64,000 nucleotides of DNA from Rhodobacterales bacterium 56_14_T64 (GTDB lineage Bacteria; Pseudomonadota; Alphaproteobacteria; Rhodobacterales; Rhodobacteraceae). The position numbers and the translations under genes were made by a program. The notes beneath the pieces are model-generated. The model saw only the letters and a list, made by a program, of their open reading frames with translations. It had not been told where the DNA came from and did no database searches. The stretch is from positions 1 to 64,000 of the forward strand of contig MAAY01000066.1 of the NCBI GenBank assembly GCA_002162795.1. The letters run 5' to 3'. Shown piece after piece: positions 46,001 to 53,277 of this stretch (the first letter of the stretch is position 1; every line of letters begins with the position of its first letter).

Positions 46001-46024
46001 GTTGCAGGCTATGTTTCTAACTAA
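43016..46024 (+). CDS. ABC-exporter-like membrane protein with degenerate ATPase and cyclic-nucleotide-binding domain; probable ATC start
   Basis: 1002 residues. Membrane domain of ABC exporter type at about 15-330. Nucleotide-binding-like domain from about 345: where Walker A should be it reads APSEEDRRA with no P-loop lysine, and the Q-loop glutamine is replaced (GHATSRPVLF). A roughly 300-residue insertion separates this from a signature remnant LGGQGLAASFAEPLAFSRA near 768, and Walker B lacks the catalytic Glu (ILILDTAMSS). A CRP-type domain fills about 870-1002, with GELGLIRKEPRSLS matching the phosphate-binding cassette. The open frame has no ATG before residue 66. TGGAG lies seven bases before ATC at 43016, which begins a family-like I/MERSLFRFIWKYSKPDQ, so an ATC start is likely. 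Alternative: TTG at 43067. Confidence 0.78.
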   Translation: MERSLFRFIWKYSKPDQLKLLLITTTLFPLLYLTLELPKRIINDAIGAQTSTIDVLGYPVGQLNFLWLLCGGFLLAVTAHGLMKMRINTMKGVLAERMLRRFRYQLIARILRFPQPYFERISQGELVSMVTAESEPMGGLMGDAISQPVLQAGQMITILMFLFLQNFWFGLAAVALIPLQGWLIPVLQRRINLLNKQRIKQVRALASEIGESAAGASTLRINGGWRYRMALITARLGRLYDIRLEIYQKKFFMKFINNFITQLTPFLFYAIGGYLVLQGSVSLGALVAALAAYKDLASPWKELLAYYNQTQDMSLRWEVIMERFAPTGMIDEALMEGEPDELVHLRGDIVLEGVNVRDADGNLVLEDLSALLPAGKVVGIAAPSEEDRRAMAELLTRELLPSAGKVTVAGHDLTKLHQAVIAARVGHATSRPVLFQGSFGDNVMMPMRPRPNGAARDAGQYETALKAGNSPDPHDAPWLDPSLAGFSTEAELRGWWLQLIEGIGSDTALFRRGMEQRFDPKSHPILSARLAELRGQVQQAVRDAGLRQHAFFLKPDQYNPALPVAENLLYATPHAPITETVLAQQTEFLDLIKELKLDKDLVALTQDVVDMLRQIFGLDGTVHPLFRKLGLEPSAYEAALTLVEKTRSKGAEALDHKELAQLLIVPFRISAEQIGPAFSEEMQDRILTFRQSHSTRLMATLGDLFVPLDIDQFAPGLTVLENALFGKISDLAGAKGDELRKLVSELLVENGVRDLVVELIFDLPIALGGQGLAASFAEPLAFSRATIKRPDILILDTAMSSYDLDTRISVHKNLRRLLPDTTLVYLSDSFERPEVFDVYYELRQGRMVSDEAQEAVVEDGAASADLARKLRALEQTELFSGLNRRQLRLLAFGARWYQAEAGEVVFLKDDEASDGAYMILEGEAGLYLPADGQDDRLIASVGPGRLVGELGLIRKEPRSLSMIATSELTCLRIGEEEFFAVVENDAATAFRLLQVVAGYVSN

Positions 46025-46073
46025 TTGTTGAAGCCTGCCCGTAAAGAAGGATCCTTCGGGTTACACTGGTAAT

Positions 46074-46090
46074 CCCCCTATTTGAGGGGG
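46074..46090 (+). terminator. Hairpin downstream of the ABC-like gene
   Basis: CCCCCT / AGGGGG with loop ATTTG, 50 bases after the stop codon. No T-run follows. It adjoins the IS3 remnant, so it could be either a weak terminator or part of the element's former end. Confidence 0.4.
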
Positions 46091-46102
46091 TGACCGTAGA
46101 AC

Positions 46103-46295
46103 TTAGGCGGCTATTTTCAGTTTTTGGGCGGGTGTAATGCCAACGATGTCCATATTTGGACGGTCATTGTTGTAAGTCCTGAGCCTCGTCTATGTCTTCG
46201 ATGATATGTTGGTCCAGCCAATCGTGCCTGACAGTGCGGTTGTACCGCTCAATGCAAGCCATGCTCTCGCACCGCCTTCGGTTTGGCCAGGACCC
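46103..46295 (-). pseudogene. Decayed IS3-type transposase remnant
   Basis: Reading the minus strand gives three pieces of the IS3-family OrfB C-terminus in order but in different frames. LAKPKAVRE is the block around the second Asp. IERYNRTVRHDWLDQHI then IEDIDEAQD is the block after the catalytic Glu. RTYNNDRPNMDIVGITPAQK then LKIAA and TAA at 46103 form the C-terminus. Internal deletions join the pieces, and a TGA follows the second. It cannot encode a working transposase. Confidence 0.75.
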
Positions 46296-46413
46296 CCAGA
46301 ATTTTGGTTTCACTATATCTCGCCTTCCTCATCAAAAGGCCCTCAGTCATTCTTGCCGAGAAAATCCTACTTTCGCATCCCTTTAGTTTCGGGGAAATTA
46401 GCCAATCACCGGC

Positions 46414-46499
46414 GTTCTCCCGCCCGTTTTCGGTCTCCTGACAGAGACCCCGCCTCCGGTTGGGCCTGGCGCCGCGCTTATGCGCGGCGCCAGGCCCAA
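46414..46499 (+). repeat. Structured palindromic repeat (copy B)
   Basis: Same layout as copy A at 36731: flank TCTCCCGCC, short hairpin GGTCTC/GAGACC (46432-46449), then a long hairpin with an 18-bp perfect stem and loop TTAT (46460-46499). Several stem positions differ from copy A on both arms at once, so pairing is kept. It lies beyond the IS3 remnant and before the end of the minus-strand enolase-type gene. Confidence 0.75.
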
Positions 46500-46532
46500 A
46501 TCCGCTGTCTGTTCGAAGAGCTGCGATGGTCT

Positions 46533-47771
46533 CTAGTTGCTTGGCTTCAGCGCGGGTGATCCTCCGCCAAAGCTGTTTGGAGTAACGTAACCACAGGGCG
46601 GTTCTTGCATATTGAGATGAAGGTCATTGCCGGTAAAGGGATGTGCCCGGGCCAGATCCTCATCCACATCAATGCCCAGCCCCGGCGCAGTGGGTGGGGT
46701 GATAAAGCCGTTCTCGACCCGGATTGATCCTTTGATCAGGGCGTCATGAAACGGCGTCTCGATGGTCTCTGCCATCAGGATGTTGGGGATCGAGGCGGCG
46801 AGGTGGATATTAGCCGCCCACTCAACAGGACCGGCATAAAGATGCGGCGCTATTTGCGCGTTGTAGACCTCGGCCAATGCGGCGATCTTCTTGACCTCCC
46901 AAATGCCTCCGGCCCGGCCCAGGGCGGGCTGCAGGATGGTGGCGGCACCAGCCTGCAGGACTGCAGCAAATTCATTTTTGGTGGTCAGCCGTTCGCCGGT
47001 GGCGACGGGGATGCGTACTGCCTGGGCGACTTTGGCCATCTCAGCGGGATTGTCTGGCGGCACGGGTTCCTCGAACCACAGTGGTGAGTAGGGCTCCAAC
47101 GCCTGGCCCAATCGGATAGCGCCAGCAGTGGTGAATTGCCCGTGGGTGCCAAACAGCAGGTCAGCTTTGTCTCCCACCGCTTCGCGGATGGCTTTGCAGA
47201 AGGCTGCTGACATTGAGATGTCGTTCATCGCAGGCATATGGCCGCCGCGCAGTGTATATGGGCCTGCAGGGTCGAACTTTATTGCAGTATACCCCTTTCG
47301 GACCATTTCAGCGGCGCTTTCAGCGGCCATTTCGGGCGAGGCCCAAAAGCTGACGATATCGTGATGTGGCAGTGGGTAGAGATAGGTATAGGCGCGGATG
47401 CGGTCATTCATCCGGCCGCCAATCAAGGCATGCACCGGGCGGTCACGGTCTTTGCCTAGAATATCCCAGCAAGCGATCTCGAGCCCAGAGAAGGCGCCCA
47501 TCACGGTCAGGTCTGGGCGCTGGGTAAAGCCGGCGGAATAGGCGCGGCGGAACATCAGCTCGATGTTTTCCGGGTTCTCATCTGCCATATGGCGTTCAAA
47601 TACGTCGCGAATGACATGGGTCATTGCCTCGGGCCCAACCGAGGCGGCGTAACATTCGCCCCAGCCGGTGATACCGGTGTCGGTGGTGAGCTTGACCAGT
47701 ATCCAATAGCGCCCGCCCCAGCCGGGAGCAGGTGGCGCTGTGACGATCACGTCGAGGTCTTGCAGTTTCAT
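46533..47771 (-). CDS. Enolase-superfamily enzyme, galactonate-dehydratase-like
   Basis: 412 residues from MKLQDLDVIVTAPPAPGWGG. The barrel has WFEEPVPPD and ATGERLTT (second and third metal Glu) and APHLYAGPVEWAAN near the end. At the usual Asp-x-His site it reads LLFGTHGQFT, so the first metal ligand Asp appears to be Gly by eye alignment; the His is kept. Family members dehydrate or cycloisomerise sugar acids. A perfect 24-bp inverted repeat separates it from the alcohol dehydrogenase gene upstream, so co-transcription is uncertain. The weakly spaced Shine-Dalgarno makes the start less certain. Confidence 0.8.
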   Translation of the reverse strand: MKLQDLDVIVTAPPAPGWGGRYWILVKLTTDTGITGWGECYAASVGPEAMTHVIRDVFERHMADENPENIELMFRRAYSAGFTQRPDLTVMGAFSGLEIACWDILGKDRDRPVHALIGGRMNDRIRAYTYLYPLPHHDIVSFWASPEMAAESAAEMVRKGYTAIKFDPAGPYTLRGGHMPAMNDISMSAAFCKAIREAVGDKADLLFGTHGQFTTAGAIRLGQALEPYSPLWFEEPVPPDNPAEMAKVAQAVRIPVATGERLTTKNEFAAVLQAGAATILQPALGRAGGIWEVKKIAALAEVYNAQIAPHLYAGPVEWAANIHLAASIPNILMAETIETPFHDALIKGSIRVENGFITPPTAPGLGIDVDEDLARAHPFTGNDLHLNMQEPPCGYVTPNSFGGGSPALKPSN

Positions 47772-47789
47772 GGACGATCTCTTGTTTGT

Positions 47790-47851
47790 GTAGGGTGTGT
47801 GCTTGCACGCACCGCTGGGGAAAGGGTGGTGCGTGCAAGCACACACCCTAC
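47790..47851. repeat. Dispersed palindromic repeat (copy 2), 24-bp perfect arms
   Basis: Arms 47790-47813 and 47828-47851 are perfectly complementary over 24 bases around a 14-base loop. Each arm contains the GGTGCGTGCAAGCAC block of copy 1 at 16719. It lies between the alcohol dehydrogenase gene and the enolase-type gene on the minus strand, where it would form a strong hairpin in mRNA. Confidence 0.88.
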
Positions 47852-47864
47852 AACGGTCGCAGGA

Positions 47865-48956
47865 TTAGCGCTTGAACAGGATCACATTGCGTTTGGCGCT
47901 GCCGGTTTTGGTGTCGGCGATCGCCTCATTGATCTGCTCCAGTTCCCAACGGCCCGAGATCAGCTCGTCCAGTTTCAGCCGTCCCTGTTGGTACAGGTCG
48001 ATCATCCAGGGAATGTCGCGCTGGATAACAACGTCGCCCATTTTAGAGCCGATCAGCCCCTGGCCGGTGGCGGCCAGCATGACGGGTTCATAACTGGCCA
48101 TGGCGCCCGAGTGGGGCATGCCGATCATGATTGCCTTGCCGCCTTGTGCCAGATAGCGCGGGGCTTGCTCGTAGGCGGGAATGGCGCCGACGGTGATCAG
48201 CACCGCATCTGCGCCGCGTCCGCCCAGTGCCTTGATGGCTGCCCGCCAAGGTTTGTCGAGCGTTGCGAGAACCCCGTGGGTGGCTCCGAATTCCTTGGCG
48301 ATTTCCAGTTTTTCCTCGCTCATGTCCACCGCGACAATACGACGGGCACCGGCTATACGGGCGCCTTGGATCGCGTTGAGGCCGACGCCTCCGGCGCCAA
48401 TTACCACCACGTCTTGGCCGGGCCGCAGTTGCGCTGCATTTACCACCGCTCCGACGCCGGTGATCACACCACAGGACACCAGTGAAGCAACATCTTTGCC
48501 GATGCTCTCTGGGATTTTGACGATTTGACGCTGATCCACCACCACTTTTTCGGCAAAGGCACCGCAGGCCATCGCCTGTTCCAGGGGGGCACCATCTTCG
48601 GTCTTGAGCGGGCCGTTCACCGAGTCATAGGACGTCTCACAAATTGTCGGCTGACCGCCCGCACAGCTCGGGCAGTTGCCGCAGGCGCGGATAAGGGTCA
48701 CCACCACCGAGTCGCCCTCGGCGAACCCGGTAACTCCGGCTCCAACCTGAGAGATTCGCCCCGCGGCTTCGTGACCATAGACGGCGGGCAGATGACCGCC
48801 CCAGGCGCCTTCTGCAAAGGATATGTCGCTGTGGCAGATTGCGACTGCCTCTAGCGTTACTTCGACTTCGCCCATGCCGGGATCTGCGAGCAACACATCC
48901 TCAATGACCAATGGTGCGCTAAACTCGCGGCATACTGCTGCCTTGATGGTTTGCAT
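47865..48956 (-). CDS. Zinc-dependent alcohol dehydrogenase (class III-like MDR)
   Basis: 363 residues. Catalytic zinc ligands: Cys in AICHSDIS, His-Glu in YGHEAAG and a later Cys in LVSCGVITGVGAV. Structural zinc lobe: CGNCPSCAGGQPTIC with four cysteines. Cofactor site: VIGAGGVGLNAIQ. This is the class III/formaldehyde-dehydrogenase-like branch. A clear AGGAGA precedes the ATG. Near neighbours suggest oxidation of an alcohol or aldehyde formed from a sugar or aromatic substrate, but there is no firm link. Confidence 0.88.
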   Translation of the reverse strand: MQTIKAAVCREFSAPLVIEDVLLADPGMGEVEVTLEAVAICHSDISFAEGAWGGHLPAVYGHEAAGRISQVGAGVTGFAEGDSVVVTLIRACGNCPSCAGGQPTICETSYDSVNGPLKTEDGAPLEQAMACGAFAEKVVVDQRQIVKIPESIGKDVASLVSCGVITGVGAVVNAAQLRPGQDVVVIGAGGVGLNAIQGARIAGARRIVAVDMSEEKLEIAKEFGATHGVLATLDKPWRAAIKALGGRGADAVLITVGAIPAYEQAPRYLAQGGKAIMIGMPHSGAMASYEPVMLAATGQGLIGSKMGDVVIQRDIPWMIDLYQQGRLKLDELISGRWELEQINEAIADTKTGSAKRNVILFKR

Positions 48957-49037
48957 GATATTCTCCTAATCGTTGCACCGACGGTGACCTGCAGCTGTTA
49001 CGTCTGCAAGGCGAAAACCGTCACATTGGCGTCGTTG

Positions 49038-50237
49038 TTACGCTACGGAGTGTCGTGTACGCAGAAAAATCACCAAGCCTATGAGCATCAGTACCAGTGC
49101 CAACAGGAAGGGAGCGCCGGGCAGGTAGATCGGAGCGCCATCGCGACTGAACTGGGCAAACACCGAGGCCATTAACAGCGGCGAGATGACCATCGACAGG
49201 GCGTGGACTGCGGTCATCACGCCCTGCAGCTCTCCTTGCTGATTGTCAGGCACAGATTTGGACATAATCGCCTGCAGCGCCGGGGTCACCACTGCACCAA
49301 GGGCGGTGATCGGTGTCAGGATCAACGCCAGGGTGCCGCTGGTGATAAAGGCCAGCAGGCTAAAGCCGACGAAGTCAAAGATCTGCCCATAGATCACCGT
49401 GTTACGCTCGCCAAACTTGCGGATCACGTGGCGCAGCAGCCCGCCCTGAACAAAGGCCATCATGGCGCCAAAAATGCCCAGCGACAGACCGATGGTTTGC
49501 GGCGACCAGTTAAAGCGTTCCTCGGTGAAGTAGGACCAGATCGCCGGGTAGACGTAGATCGCCACCGAGTACAGGAAGTAGACCCACAACAACCGCTGGA
49601 TGCCGGGAATACGCGCCATGGAACGAAAGGCGCCAAAGGGATGTGCGCGGCGCCAGTCAAAGGCGCGGCGATTTTTGTCGGTGACCGTTTCGGTCATCAC
49701 AAACCAGCCGAGTATGAAATTCAGCGCTGCCAGTATTGCAGCCGCATAAAACGGTGCCCGAGTGCCCAGTTCTCCTAATAGCCCACCGATCAGCGGGCCA
49801 AGCACAAACCCAACGCCAAAGGCGGCGCCGAGCAGGCCAAAATTGGCGGCTTTCTCGGTCGATTTGGAGACATCCGCCATATAGGCGCCTGCGGTGGCAT
49901 GGGTGGCGGCGGTCACTCCGCCGACCAGCCGTCCCAACAGCAGCAACCACAGCGAGCCGGCAAGGGCCATCACCACATAGTCCAGCGCCATCACAAACAG
50001 CGATACCAGCAGCACGGGTCGCCGCCCGTACGCGTCAGATAGGTTGCCGAGCACTGGGCTGAACAGAAACTGCATCACCGCAAAGGAGGTCGCGAGGATG
50101 CCGCCCCATAGCGCCGCATCTGCCAGGCTGCCGCCCTGCACCTCGACGATCAGCCCAGGCATGATTGGCATGATCAAGCCAATGCCCATGGCGTCGATCA
50201 TCACGGTGGTCAGGATAAAAAGGAGGGGCAGACGCAT
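49038..50237 (-). CDS. MFS transporter (TetA/TCR-like efflux type)
   Basis: 399 residues, twelve membrane segments. The N-terminus LLFILTTVMIDAMGIGLIMP and the cytoplasmic loop GNLSDAYGRRPVLLVSLF (motif A) are those of the TetA-like group. GAAFGVGFVLGPLIGGLLGE is motif C, typical of drug/H+ antiporters. It lies 63 bases downstream of the pcaB-like gene on the same strand and may be part of that unit, exporting or importing an aromatic acid or a drug. Confidence 0.87.
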   Translation of the reverse strand: MRLPLLFILTTVMIDAMGIGLIMPIMPGLIVEVQGGSLADAALWGGILATSFAVMQFLFSPVLGNLSDAYGRRPVLLVSLFVMALDYVVMALAGSLWLLLLGRLVGGVTAATHATAGAYMADVSKSTEKAANFGLLGAAFGVGFVLGPLIGGLLGELGTRAPFYAAAILAALNFILGWFVMTETVTDKNRRAFDWRRAHPFGAFRSMARIPGIQRLLWVYFLYSVAIYVYPAIWSYFTEERFNWSPQTIGLSLGIFGAMMAFVQGGLLRHVIRKFGERNTVIYGQIFDFVGFSLLAFITSGTLALILTPITALGAVVTPALQAIMSKSVPDNQQGELQGVMTAVHALSMVISPLLMASVFAQFSRDGAPIYLPGAPFLLALVLMLIGLVIFLRTRHSVA

Positions 50238-50300
50238 GGATGAAAAACTCTGAATTAGTAGTTTTGGACCCTAGCGGCCAGCCTAATGTGCGGGAAGGGG

Positions 50301-51647
50301 TTAGGGCATTTTTTGGCTCAGATACTCGGCAACCTCGGCGACAAAGCGCTGGGCGTCGATAGGGGCCTGTCCCAATTGTTGTGCCGCGTCGAACAGGGCT
50401 TCGCCGTCCAGATCAGGATAGTCCCGCGCCACCAGTGTGCGCAGCGGTGTATCGGTTGCTGCAGCCTCTTTGCAGAGCACTTTGGTGGCGGCTTGGGCTT
50501 CGGGGCGGGGCATGCCAGCCGCCAAAGCAAAGCTGAGCGCCTCGGCGTGGATCATATCCAGCCCAGCGTCCAGGGCCGCTCGCATGGCATCAGGATTGGG
50601 GGCAAGGCTCGCGCAGAGCTCGTTGGTGATCTTGGCGGCACTGGCAGCCCCCAGTACGATCTGCGGCAGGCACAGCCATTCGCTAAACCAAGCAGCACCG
50701 TCTCGCTGATGTTGTTGCATTGCGGCACCGTGGAGAACGGAGATGAGCGCCGAGGACTGGCGTGCCAGCGCCACCAGCACCGATGGGGAAACCGGGTTTT
50801 GCTTCTGTGGCATTGTTGAAGACGCACCAGATCCGCCGAGAGTGATCTCGCCAATGCCGGTTTGCACCAGGGCAATGGCGTCCTCGCCCAGTTTTCCCAT
50901 GGCGATATTGGCCCGGACCAGCCAATCAGCAATGCGCAAGATCGGGGTGCGGTCCACGTGCCAGCTACGCTTCGGATCACCAAGCGACAACGCCTTGGCC
51001 AGTTCGGTGCGCAGTTCAGCAGGTTGATCGCCCAGTGCGGAGGCAGTTCCCGCTGCGCCCGAAAGCGACACCAGCAGGCAGGTTTGGCGCAGGATCGGCA
51101 GTTCGCCCAACAAGTCCAAAATTGGCGCTCCCCAGATGGCGGCAACGGCGCCAAAGCTGGTTGGGGTGGCATGCTGACCATAGGTACGGGCGGGCATTGG
51201 CAGATCAGCATGTGCCTTGGCCAACTTGGCAAGGGACTGGACCACAGACTGCAAATCTGCCTCGATCAGCATCAGGGCTTGCCGCAGCCGCAGCATAAGT
51301 CCGCTGTCCATGATGTCCTGCGAGGTGGCCCCCCAATGGACATATTGCGCGTGCTCCGGGGCGTTCATTTCGGTACGAAAAGCCGAAAGCAAGGCGGGGA
51401 CGGGAACCCCATTCTGACCGGTGGCCTTGCGCAGGTTTGAAGGATCAACCTGCACCTCCATCACCGCGCGTGAAATTGCGGCGGCACTGTCGCTAGGGAT
51501 AACGCCCGCGGCGCCTTGAACCTTTGCCAATGCACCCTCAACCAGTAGCATGGCGCGGACTTCGGCGCTGTCGGTGAACAGGCGTCCAGCGTCGCCACTG
51601 GGAAACAGATCGCCATACAATTGGCTGTCAAAGACTGAAGCGGCCAT
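50301..51647 (-). CDS. pcaB: 3-carboxy-cis,cis-muconate cycloisomerase-like (PcaB)
   Basis: 448 residues of the fumarase/aspartase superfamily. The signature loop GGSGASSTMPQKQNPVSPSV is intact, and HWGATSQDIMDSG holds the active-site Thr-Ser region. The length and the phrase GRLFTDSAEVRAMLLVEGAL fit the bacterial PcaB group better than adenylosuccinate lyase. It would convert 3-carboxymuconate to 4-carboxymuconolactone in protocatechuate degradation. Its start overlaps the hydrolase stop by one base. No pcaHG or pcaC gene is in the window. Confidence 0.82.
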   Translation of the reverse strand: MAASVFDSQLYGDLFPSGDAGRLFTDSAEVRAMLLVEGALAKVQGAAGVIPSDSAAAISRAVMEVQVDPSNLRKATGQNGVPVPALLSAFRTEMNAPEHAQYVHWGATSQDIMDSGLMLRLRQALMLIEADLQSVVQSLAKLAKAHADLPMPARTYGQHATPTSFGAVAAIWGAPILDLLGELPILRQTCLLVSLSGAAGTASALGDQPAELRTELAKALSLGDPKRSWHVDRTPILRIADWLVRANIAMGKLGEDAIALVQTGIGEITLGGSGASSTMPQKQNPVSPSVLVALARQSSALISVLHGAAMQQHQRDGAAWFSEWLCLPQIVLGAASAAKITNELCASLAPNPDAMRAALDAGLDMIHAEALSFALAAGMPRPEAQAATKVLCKEAAATDTPLRTLVARDYPDLDGEALFDAAQQLGQAPIDAQRFVAEVAEYLSQKMP

Positions 51648-52357
51648 TACAGGTCCTTTGCGATGCGCGTGATCAGATCCGCCAGCCCATCAGGGTCGGC
51701 AAAGAAGGGCGAGTGTGATGCATTCATGTGATGGACGCGTGAAGACGGCCAGTCTGCGACCATTTCGGCCTGATACTCCGGCGGGATCACCAGATCGTCG
51801 GCGCAGCGGATATAGGCCTTTGGCACGTTTCGCCACCGATCTGATACTTGGATCGGAGTGTCTTGCGGCAGGATGGCTTGCGGGCACAAATGGTCCAGGG
51901 CGTATTCCACGGCCTCGGCCGGGCAGTCCTGGTAGAACAGGTCTGGTGCACGCTCCGGGTCGATGCGGTAGCTGGCGCCACTGGCGTCTTTGATGACGGC
52001 ATCGGTCAATGTCTGGCGCGGCCCGTTACGGCGCATGTCGACCAGCGACAGCCCGGACACGGGCACATAGGCGCAAAGATAGATCAGCCCTCGCATGGCA
52101 TCCGGTTGTTTTTCAGCCGCAGCAGAAATTGGATAACCCGCCCAGGAATGCCCCAGCACAAGTGTATCGGGGGTAGCGGCTGCAAGGATTTCATCGGCGG
52201 TTTGATCCAGTGTTACGGTGGTCAGATCGCGCCCATCGCCGTGGCCAGGCAGGTCAATGGTGCGGGCGGAATGGCCGCGCAACTGTAACGCCGGGATCAG
52301 ATCACGCCAGCACCAGGCTCCGTGACAGGAGCCGTGAATGAGTAGGAATTCAGCCAT
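51647..52357 (-). CDS. Alpha/beta hydrolase (EstC/hydroxynitrile lyase-like)
   Basis: 236 residues. The oxyanion segment is LLIHGSCHGAWCWRDLIPAL, the nucleophile Ser lies in LGHSWAGYP, with an acid near CADDLVIPP and His in MNASHSPFFADP. The HGSCHGAWCW pattern is that of the esterase/hydroxynitrile lyase-like branch and not of PcaD. It sits between pcaD and pcaB in the place where pcaC-pcaHG are often found, overlapping both genes. It may release an aromatic acid from an ester, feeding the ketoadipate steps; this is inference. Confidence 0.8.
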   Translation of the reverse strand: MAEFLLIHGSCHGAWCWRDLIPALQLRGHSARTIDLPGHGDGRDLTTVTLDQTADEILAAATPDTLVLGHSWAGYPISAAAEKQPDAMRGLIYLCAYVPVSGLSLVDMRRNGPRQTLTDAVIKDASGASYRIDPERAPDLFYQDCPAEAVEYALDHLCPQAILPQDTPIQVSDRWRNVPKAYIRCADDLVIPPEYQAEMVADWPSSRVHHMNASHSPFFADPDGLADLITRIAKDL

Positions 52358-53141
52358 TGTGTCCGATGTTCTGCAAAAAACTGCTAAGAAGCGCGGCGTA
52401 TTCCGCTGGTTGCTCGACGCAGGGCAGGTGGCCTGCTTTGCGGATCAGTGAAAACGAGGAGCCGGGAATGAGGTCAATCGTTTCTCGTACCAGATCCGGT
52501 GGTGTGGCACCGTCCTCGGACCCGGCAATGCCCAGAGTAGGCAGTCTAAGTCCGCTGGTCGGCGTATAAAAGTCGGTTCCGGCAATAGCGGCGCAACAGC
52601 CCGCATAACCCATGGGTGACTGCTGTGCCAACATCGCGCGCCACAGGGCAAGTTCGGGGTTCGCTCGGAAATCACGTGCGAACCAGCGCTGCATCACCCC
52701 ATCGGCCAGCGGCTCGATGCCATCTGCAGTCACCGCGTCAATTCGCTGTTGCCACATATCGGCGGTGCCAATCTTGGCAGCCGTGTTCGACAAGACCAAC
52801 GCGCGGATCTGGTCCAGTCGTTTGACCGCCAACCCCTGCGCAATCATGCCGCCAATCGACAACCCAACAAAGACGCAATCGCGGATTTCCAGCAGGTCCA
52901 GCAGTTGCTCGGCGTCGCGTATCATCGCGCCCATGGAATAAGGCGCTGGTGGTACAGAAGACAGTCCATGACCGCGCAGGTCATAGCGGATCAATTTCAG
53001 CCCGGCGGGCAGAAGCGGCAGTACCGCATCCCAAAGCCGCAAGTCAGTGCCCAGCGAGTTGGCAAAAACCACCGGAGTCCCATCCGGGTCACCATCGACG
53101 CGGTAGTGCAGCTGAACATCACCCAAGTCTGCCACTTGCAT
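52350..53141 (-). CDS. pcaD: 3-oxoadipate enol-lactonase (PcaD)
   Basis: 263 residues, the usual size. The core is VVFANSLGTDLRLWDAVLPL, RYDLRGHGLSSVPP, nucleophile Ser in VGLSIGGMIAQGLA, Asp in AGSEDGATPP and His in AGHLPCVEQP. These closely follow known PcaD proteins, which hydrolyse 3-oxoadipate enol-lactone to 3-oxoadipate. AGGAAGG lies seven bases before the ATG. First gene of the unit pcaD, hydrolase, pcaB, and possibly the MFS gene. Confidence 0.88.
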   Translation of the reverse strand: MQVADLGDVQLHYRVDGDPDGTPVVFANSLGTDLRLWDAVLPLLPAGLKLIRYDLRGHGLSSVPPAPYSMGAMIRDAEQLLDLLEIRDCVFVGLSIGGMIAQGLAVKRLDQIRALVLSNTAAKIGTADMWQQRIDAVTADGIEPLADGVMQRWFARDFRANPELALWRAMLAQQSPMGYAGCCAAIAGTDFYTPTSGLRLPTLGIAGSEDGATPPDLVRETIDLIPGSSFSLIRKAGHLPCVEQPAEYAALLSSFLQNIGHNG

Positions 53142-53277
53142 AGTAAGCCTTCCTCTTATTTCTTGTCGCCATGTAACCGGGATGGCGCGCAGGGGTAAAG
53201 GGTGCGGCCAATACTATGCGCTGTTTGGATACTGCGGTGATTTCCGGTCAGGATGCTCGTTGTCAAAATCGGTGCAT

